From positions 124,001 to 188,000 of the forward strand of contig NZ_AUIJ01000002.1 of the NCBI RefSeq assembly GCF_000423645.1: a DNA stretch of 64,000 nucleotides, written 5' to 3'. Positions 59,242-64,000 of the stretch are shown here, in pieces. Origin of the DNA: Sediminimonas qiaohouensis DSM 21189 (lineage in GTDB: Bacteria > Pseudomonadota > Alphaproteobacteria > Rhodobacterales > Rhodobacteraceae). The notes beneath the pieces were generated by a model, which saw only the letters and a program-made list of their open reading frames with translations, was not told the origin of the DNA and made no database searches. The translations under genes and the position numbers were made by a program. Within the stretch, counting starts at the first letter, position 1, and every line of letters begins with the position of its first letter.

Positions 59242-59898
59242 TCAAGAAGATTTTTTCCACGGCATGCGCGGCGGCATGCCATCCGTGACGCGAAACGAGG
59301 TCAGGCCGCCGTACATCTGGAAGCTGACGCGCAGCTCTTGCAGCGCGCCCCACCATTGCAAATAAGCACGACGAGCAGACGCGATCTGCTGCGCTGTGGG
59401 GCTGTAGGTGACCGGGCAGTGACGCACTTCCACTGTGCGCAATCGCCCACGGCTGACAACATTTACCGACCCGCAGGGCTCGGACTTCGCGCGCCACCCG
59501 TGCCGGTTCTTCGACCACTCCACCGGCACGCAGCGCGGCTTGGCCCCTGGCATCCAGTCAGGCGCGCGACCAGATCGGGCCAGCGCGGCGATCCATAGCG
59601 CCATGCGTCGGCCTCCCCTCGCCTCCGGTAGCGCCGCAAGCGCCGAGGCGACCACGTCCGCATCCGGGTGCGGCTCGGAACTCCCGCCACCGTCAACAGC
59701 ACAGCCAAGGTTGTGACGCTGCATCAGGATGTATTCCGTGCCGATGCCCGGCCGCTCCCCCGACACGGTTGCCAGCTCGTCGAAGTCCAGCGACACCAGC
59801 TCACGTTGGAACGCCCATTCGAGCAGTCCGCGAATGTCGATGTCACGCTTGATCGCACCCTGACGCGGCCTGCTAGCTACTCTCTGTGTCTCACCCAT
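59242..59898 (-). CDS. Phage protein of unknown function next to the repeat array
   Basis: 218-residue protein with an excellent ribosome-binding site (GGAGGTAGCAAT before ATG 59898). Basic and Trp-rich C-terminal half (AYLQWWGALQELRVSFQMYG), an N-terminal IDIRGLLEWAFQRELVSLDF segment, and two Cys. No known family recognised. The position between the replication genes and terminase, downstream of the repeat array, is where phages often place a late-gene activator, but there is no direct evidence for that. Confidence 0.7.
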   Translation of the reverse strand: MGETQRVASRPRQGAIKRDIDIRGLLEWAFQRELVSLDFDELATVSGERPGIGTEYILMQRHNLGCAVDGGGSSEPHPDADVVASALAALPEARGGRRMALWIAALARSGRAPDWMPGAKPRCVPVEWSKNRHGWRAKSEPCGSVNVVSRGRLRTVEVRHCPVTYSPTAQQIASARRAYLQWWGALQELRVSFQMYGGLTSFRVTDGMPPRMPWKKSS

Positions 59899-59968
59899 AT
59901 TGCTACCTCCGTATTTAGTGGTCATTTTCGCCTGACCTACTACCCGTTGATTTTCGCTTTACTCGATC

Positions 59969-60346
59969 ACGGCCTGACCGGCCCGACACGGCTTGAAAAC
60001 GGCTTGACAATTCACGCAAAGCCGTGACCACAACCAACAACAACACGTTGTTTTCTCGTATGTTTTTCATAATTAGACGGCTCGAACGGCTTGAACGGCC
60101 TGAAAGTGAGGGGTTTACGCATGTGAACACTTCAACTTCCCTTTCCCCCTATTTCGCGCGCGCATACGTGTAGGTCGGAATTTCGGGCCGTTCGGGCCGT
60201 TCAAGCCGTGAATTACCTTGCAACCCTTTGAAATCACTCAAACCCCAAACCCCCGTGATCCGCATAACTCAAGCCGTGATTTCGCATGTCAGGCCGTTCG
60301 AGCCGTGCACCGAGCCGTGATCCAAAAGTGCGCTCAGACGGCCTGA
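59969..60346. repeat. Array of ~15 copies of the 9-mer ACGGCYYGA (candidate replication origin or operator array)
   Basis: Exact matches on the + strand start at 59969, 59988, 59999, 60077, 60086, 60095 and 60338; on the minus strand at 60183, 60192, 60201, 60269, 60289 and 60298. One-mismatch copies start at 59978 and 60310. Two trios (60077-60103 and 60183-60209) are perfectly tandem with no spacer and point toward each other. An A+T-rich core with the dyad AACAAC-AC-GTTGTT (60039-60052) lies among them. The segment 59899-60382 has no gene. Confidence 0.85.
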
Positions 60347-60382
60347 CATCGCTTCGTCCATTTGATGGGGTACGGGGAAGCA

Positions 60383-62179
60383 TCAGAAATCCTCCTGGTC
60401 GGCCGGGCGGCTGTCGCTGTTTCCCGGCGCGCCGCCTCGATCCCGGAACCGCCGCTCGAACGTGTCGGTCAGCCTGATGCCGCGATACCCGGTCGCCTCG
60501 CGCTTTCCCGGGATAAAGCTGCGGCCCGTGTGCGGATGTCGCCAGCGCTGCGCGTGGTTCTTGAGCGCGTTGGACACCGTGCGTCCGCCCCATTGCGTCT
60601 CGCCCTTGTCATCGAGCCAGAAGTTGAACGCGGCGATCAGGTCGCGCGACAGCATGAAATCGTCCTCTGCGCCGGTCACGACCGCGCATTCCGTCAGGAA
60701 CGATCCGACAGGGTCGCTGTCGCGCCGATACTCGGCCGTGGCGTCCAGGATCGCGTCGGGCTCCTGCAGGCCGCCCTCGAGGTAGGCCCTCAGCCCCTCA
60801 ATCATCCAATTCAGGATGCCGGCCCTTTCCGCCCATAGCTTTTCGCCCAGGTCCGGATCGCGTTCCGCCTGCGGGATCTGCACGTCAAACGGTGTGAGCA
60901 ACACCCGTCGCCATATTCCGTCATCGGTGCCCCGTATCTCGGGCTTGTGGTTGCCGCTGATGGTCAGCTTGAATTCCGGCTTTACCTCGACAAAGTCGGA
61001 ATGCAGCGCGCGCACCAGGATCGGCTCGCCGCCAGTCAGTTCCTTGATCACGCCCTCCTGCAGGCGCGTGCCCTGTTCTGGCTCCGACGCGCGCACGAAG
61101 CGTGCGCCCATGAGCGGAATGAGGTCCGGGGTGGCATCGCCACCGCCGCGCCTGTTGGTGCCGGTCAATGACTCGATCTTGGCCGTGGCGGCGTAATCAC
61201 CGAGCATCCGCGCCAGCAGGTCCACCAGAACCGATTTGCCGTTGGCGCCATGGCCATAAAAGAATGCCAGCTTCTGATCGCCGGTGATCGAGGTCATGCA
61301 CAGCCCGAACCAGCGCTGGATGAAGCCCCGGATCTCTGAATTCGGCTGCACGCGCTCCAGGAAGGCATCGAAGCGCGGACAGGTCGCGTCCGGGTCGAAC
61401 TCCACCGGCATCATCTTCGACAGCAGCAAACCGCGATCATGATCAAGGCAGGTCATCTCGGCGACGGGGCTCATGCCCTCGTCACGGATCACGTTGAACG
61501 ACAGCACGGCCGTCGCGGTGTTGATCATGATCGGGTCCGCGTCGAGATCGTCCAAATGCCGTGACAGGCTCACCCCGCCCTCGTCCAGCATGTGATCAAG
61601 CTTGTTCGAGTTGCCCGTCGAGAGCGCAAAGGCCCGATGGCGTTTCTTTCGATCCGCGAACCGGCTCTTGATCTGGGAGACGGTATCGAGGCGCCCGCGA
61701 AGGCGGGTCATTGTGGCTTTTTGATCGGCGGTGCGCTCAGACGGCTTTACGTCCTCGATGCCGGCCACCTGCGCGCGCAGATCATCCTCTTCGGCCAGGA
61801 AATCCTGCTCCCAGGGCTCATAGGCCAGGTGCTGGATCTCGCGCGTGATTTTCTCCGGCACCCGATGCGCAAGGCGGCGCACAGCGAGACTGTCATCGTC
61901 GCGCTGCCATTGTCGCCCGGTCCAGACGAACCAGCCGACGCGCGGCACCCGCAACGCGTCATCCCCGAAATAAAGAGCGAACCGCTGCCCGTTGCCGATG
62001 TCATTGAGCGGGTATAGCGCACCTTTCGCCTCTGGCGGCCCATCCGGCCCATCGGGATAATCACCATCCGGGGGATCGGGGGGCGTGGTCCCGTCATCCT
62101 CAGCCGGGCTGACGGGACCCATATCCACGTCCTCGGCCGCGCGCACGGTATCGCGCAGGTGATCAAGTCGATCGCTCAT
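60383..62179 (-). CDS. Phage replication helicase/primase, D5/P4-type
   Basis: 598-residue protein. The D5_N region (about residues 185-300) precedes an SF3-like ATPase with Walker A FFYGHGANGKSVLVDLLARM (about 318-335) and a following ARFVRASEPEQGTRLQEGVI and LTISGNHKPEIRGTDDGIWR segment, typical of the phage/plasmid primase C-terminal family (P4 alpha-like). The N-terminus is acidic and Pro-rich. It unwinds the phage origin; the repeat array directly downstream of its stop is the obvious candidate. Confidence 0.92.
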   Translation of the reverse strand: MSDRLDHLRDTVRAAEDVDMGPVSPAEDDGTTPPDPPDGDYPDGPDGPPEAKGALYPLNDIGNGQRFALYFGDDALRVPRVGWFVWTGRQWQRDDDSLAVRRLAHRVPEKITREIQHLAYEPWEQDFLAEEDDLRAQVAGIEDVKPSERTADQKATMTRLRGRLDTVSQIKSRFADRKKRHRAFALSTGNSNKLDHMLDEGGVSLSRHLDDLDADPIMINTATAVLSFNVIRDEGMSPVAEMTCLDHDRGLLLSKMMPVEFDPDATCPRFDAFLERVQPNSEIRGFIQRWFGLCMTSITGDQKLAFFYGHGANGKSVLVDLLARMLGDYAATAKIESLTGTNRRGGGDATPDLIPLMGARFVRASEPEQGTRLQEGVIKELTGGEPILVRALHSDFVEVKPEFKLTISGNHKPEIRGTDDGIWRRVLLTPFDVQIPQAERDPDLGEKLWAERAGILNWMIEGLRAYLEGGLQEPDAILDATAEYRRDSDPVGSFLTECAVVTGAEDDFMLSRDLIAAFNFWLDDKGETQWGGRTVSNALKNHAQRWRHPHTGRSFIPGKREATGYRGIRLTDTFERRFRDRGGAPGNSDSRPADQEDF

Positions 62180-62376
62180 GCGCCACCCCGTGCCGTTTGC
62201 AGAAGCTGCTCGAGCTCACCCACCAGCTCGTCGAAGGTCTGATCGCCGATCCGCTCCATCTTGGTCCCCAGTTCCCGGTGGCGGATGGCGCCTTGCAGCC
62301 TCTCCGCCTCGGCATGCAGGCCCAGCCTGCGCAGTCTCTTGCGAACCTCTTGGGCGCGCTCAATCCGGTCTGACAT
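62176..62376 (-). CDS. Small helical phage protein between primase and helicase
   Basis: 66-residue protein from ATG 62376 (CGGAG seven bases upstream). It is almost entirely charged helix: SDRIERAQEVRKRLRRLGLH, then TFDELVGELEQLLQTARGG. It overlaps the toprim-primase end by 17 bp and the helicase start by 4 bp. Coupling suggests a replication accessory role; no family recognised. Confidence 0.7.
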   Translation of the reverse strand: MSDRIERAQEVRKRLRRLGLHAEAERLQGAIRHRELGTKMERIGDQTFDELVGELEQLLQTARGGA

Positions 62377-63499
62377 GGTCATACTCCGTGTAGTCCCCCA
62401 TCAGCGCGTCGTTCAGATCGATGCCGTCGCCGGCATGCACGATCGAGACCCGCTCAACACGCGGCCGGCACGCCCGCGCGCGGCGCAGACCGGACAGCAG
62501 CTTCGCGCGCGTCGAGCGCGGCTCTGAATCGCCGTCCTGTATGAAGATCAGGTGCTCGACCCACTCGGGCGGCAGGAAGGCATCCCGGTCATCGAGATCC
62601 GGAACGCCGGCATATTTCATGCCCTGGCCGCGCAGAATGCGCCGGCCGGCCATGTTGCCGAGGTCTACACCGGCCCAATAGGCGGCCGCAGGCCAGGCGT
62701 TGGCAATCCATGCGGTCGCAGTGGTCTCGATCCCCTCGCCCATGATCAGGCGGGTTGCCCCTTGCGGCGTGTAGAGACGGATCGCACCGCCCTTCTTTGA
62801 CCCGAGCATTTTCTTGGCCTGGCACGGCTCACCATCCGGGCCGACGATCTGCGCCTTTCCTTTCGGTCGATGGAGGTCGAGCCAGGTGCGATGCACTCCT
62901 ATAAATCCACCCTTCGGCCCCTGCACCGCGGCCAGCATGGCGGGGCCTCGGTGGATCTCGCGCCACCCGCCCGCCGGATCGGCCACCATGTACGGCAAAT
63001 CCGGATGGTATCGCAGGCAGCGTGACGGCTCAGGCAAGTCAAGCTTGCGACGCAGCAAGTAGGCCTCGGCGGCCGTGCCCCCTGTGGGCTTTCCCTGCTG
63101 CCATATCTCCCATGCCGCGCGCATGGCGGCCTTGCGGCGCTTTTCCGCGTCACGCTCCTGGGCGGCGCGCTTGCGTTCGTGTTCCCGCCGGCGACGCTCG
63201 GCCTCGGCCGGGTCGATCGACAGCTCGGCCTCGCCCACCAGCCAGGACAGTGCCGCCTTGAAATCGCACCCCATGACCAGCTGCACCAGGCCGATGCCAT
63301 CGCCGCCGCCACAATGGCGACAGTTATAGACACCGCGCTGCATGTTGATGCCGAAACGATCCCGGCCGCCGCAAACGGGACAGGGCCCGATCATCTCTGC
63401 GCCCGTCCGGTGCAGCCCCTCGATCGCGAGACGATCGACGATCTCGCCAATGGGAATCGCCTGCGCCTCGATCAGGCGTGGATCCTCGCGCGCCGCCAC
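62360..63499 (-). CDS. Phage DNA primase: zinc finger + Toprim domain
   Basis: 379-residue primase. The N-terminal CHC2-like zinc finger shows CPVCGGRDRFGI and CRHCGGGDGIGL (about residues 40-75). A charged linker (AERRRREHERKRAAQERDAE) leads to the Toprim domain (about 215-345) with the Glu motif LIMGEGIETTATAWIAN and the Asp motif LIFIQDGDSEP. It makes primers for the helicase encoded downstream. Confidence 0.93.
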   Translation of the reverse strand: MAAREDPRLIEAQAIPIGEIVDRLAIEGLHRTGAEMIGPCPVCGGRDRFGINMQRGVYNCRHCGGGDGIGLVQLVMGCDFKAALSWLVGEAELSIDPAEAERRRREHERKRAAQERDAEKRRKAAMRAAWEIWQQGKPTGGTAAEAYLLRRKLDLPEPSRCLRYHPDLPYMVADPAGGWREIHRGPAMLAAVQGPKGGFIGVHRTWLDLHRPKGKAQIVGPDGEPCQAKKMLGSKKGGAIRLYTPQGATRLIMGEGIETTATAWIANAWPAAAYWAGVDLGNMAGRRILRGQGMKYAGVPDLDDRDAFLPPEWVEHLIFIQDGDSEPRSTRAKLLSGLRRARACRPRVERVSIVHAGDGIDLNDALMGDYTEYDHVRPD

Positions 63500-63502
63500 G
63501 GA

Positions 63503-63811
63503 TCAGGCCCCCTGCACGCGGGCGCGGAATTCATCGTAGCGATCGCCGAACCGGCGCAGAAAGTAGTGCCGCACCTCGTAGGTCAGGCGTGCCAGGGCAT
63601 TCTGCCGTGGTTGACCCGGCTCGGTATCGCAAAGCTGCGAGGCCGCGTGCCACACCGGGCTTAGCGACTGGTCGCAGTCGGCGCTGTCGGGCAGCGCCTC
63701 GCTCAGCGCGTCGAGATAAACCCGGAAAGACGGATCCGTGGATGATGACATGACGACCGACACCGATGCCGTGATCAGGACACGTTCCGCCATCTGACCG
63801 ATGCTGCTCAT
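63503..63811 (-). CDS. Phage early-region protein, unknown
   Basis: 102-residue protein. The C-terminal half is basic helix with several Arg and aromatic residues (LTYEVRHYFLRRFGDRYDEF). No family recognised. It lies 3 bp upstream of the primase gene and overlaps the previous gene by 4 bp, so it belongs to the replication transcript. Confidence 0.65.
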   Translation of the reverse strand: MSSIGQMAERVLITASVSVVMSSSTDPSFRVYLDALSEALPDSADCDQSLSPVWHAASQLCDTEPGQPRQNALARLTYEVRHYFLRRFGDRYDEFRARVQGA

Positions 63812-63993
63812 TGCAAATCCGCCCTCTTTTGCCAGTCGAACTCGACGCCGCCGCGTTCAGCCTCGATGCCGTCCGGCACGGGGCCGGGATCTGGCGGGCA
63901 AGCCTCATCGAGCCACAGCGTCAGATCGTGCTGCAACTTTTGACCCGCTGCGCCGGGCGTCACCCGGCAATGCCCCAGGAAATCCAACACCAT
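63808..63993 (-). CDS. Small phage protein, unknown, at the window edge
   Basis: 61-residue acidic protein starting at ATG 63993, only seven bases from the edge; its frame may be open beyond the window, so it could be the C-terminus of a longer protein. It reads LTLWLDEACPPDPGPVPDGI and ends VEFDWQKRADLQ. No family recognised. Confidence 0.5.
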   Translation of the reverse strand: MVLDFLGHCRVTPGAAGQKLQHDLTLWLDEACPPDPGPVPDGIEAERGGVEFDWQKRADLQ

Positions 63994-64000
63994 GTCGCGG

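Larger units (their letters stand above)
34320..64000 (-). mobile_element. Contractile-tailed prophage (lambda-type head, P2-type tail), truncated by the window edge
   Basis: A continuous run of about 40 minus-strand genes. In transcription order: replication (63993-60383), repeat array, tRNA-like sequence, terminase/portal/capsid (58904-49447), baseplate and fibres (49463-43788), sheath/tube/tape measure (43655-38762), P2 U-X-D (38762-37047) and lysis (36625-34320). All major structural genes look intact. The base composition matches the host. No integrase, repressor-antirepressor pair or att site is seen inside the window; those should lie to the right of 64000 or near 34.2 kb. Confidence 0.93.

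Noticed and set aside
34320-64000. Gene-transfer-agent (GTA) cluster
   Set aside because: Only the holin-like protein resembles a GTA component. The terminase is GpA type, the capsid is lambda E type, and the tail is P2-type with a contractile sheath; GTAs of this group have an HK97 capsid and a non-contractile tail.
34320-64000. Mu-like transposable prophage
   Set aside because: No MuA/MuB transposase genes, Mom or Mu-type portal/capsid. The terminase and decoration genes are lambda-like, and replication is by a primase/D5 helicase.

Overview
The window is GC-rich chromosomal DNA from a denitrifying alphaproteobacterium, most likely a member of the Rhodobacteraceae (Roseobacter/Paracoccus-like). 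The reasons are the nosRZDFYLX gene order, the pairing of ubiUVT with ubiDX, the codon use, and a prophage of the same base composition. No species can be named from the sequence alone.

Region 1 (1-7.8 kb) is the nitrous-oxide reductase operon: nosR (5' end outside the window), nosZ, nosD, nosF, nosY, nosL and nosX. All lie on the + strand and nearly all overlap by 4-8 bp. Region 2 (7.9-14.1 kb) has a cytochrome P450 and then an anaerobic ubiquinone divergon: ubiD-ubiX on the minus strand and ubiT-ubiU-ubiV on the plus strand. A perfect FNR-type box (TTGAC-ATAT-GTCAA) lies between them. Regions 1 and 2 together suit anaerobic N2O respiration: O2-independent quinone synthesis feeds an electron chain that ends in NosZ.

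Region 3 (14.4-19.9 kb) is a signalling cluster: a membrane hybrid histidine kinase with an HPt domain, a periplasmic molybdopterin-fold protein, a divergent LuxR-type response regulator and a soluble PAS hybrid kinase. Region 4 (20-34 kb) is accessory DNA. It holds a secreted Gly/Thr/Asp repeat protein, a complete IS3-family element, and a glycan/nucleotide-sugar gene set (DegT aminotransferase, Gfo/Idh dehydrogenase, ATP-grasp ligase, sulfotransferase-like protein, an AT-rich glycosyltransferase-like protein, an RgpF-like protein). It also holds a nested pile of insertion sequences, in which an intact IS256-family element with an 8-bp target duplication splits an IS5-family remnant. A Sel1/formylglycine-generating-enzyme-like protein and an XRE regulator end the region.

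Region 5 (34.3 kb to the right edge) is a large contractile-tailed prophage, entirely on the minus strand and cut by the window end. Read in its direction of transcription it has: primase/toprim protein, P4/D5-type helicase, an array of about 15 nine-bp repeats (candidate replication origin or operator array), a tRNA-Met-like sequence, a lambda-type head module (Nu1, A, B, Z-like, W-like, C with a nested Nu3-like scaffold, D, E), and a P2-type tail module (V, W, J, I, two collar fibres with an assembly protein, sheath FI, tube FII, E with a -1 frameshift into E', tape measure, U, X, D). A terminator and a lysis cassette follow. No integrase or attachment site could be identified inside the window.
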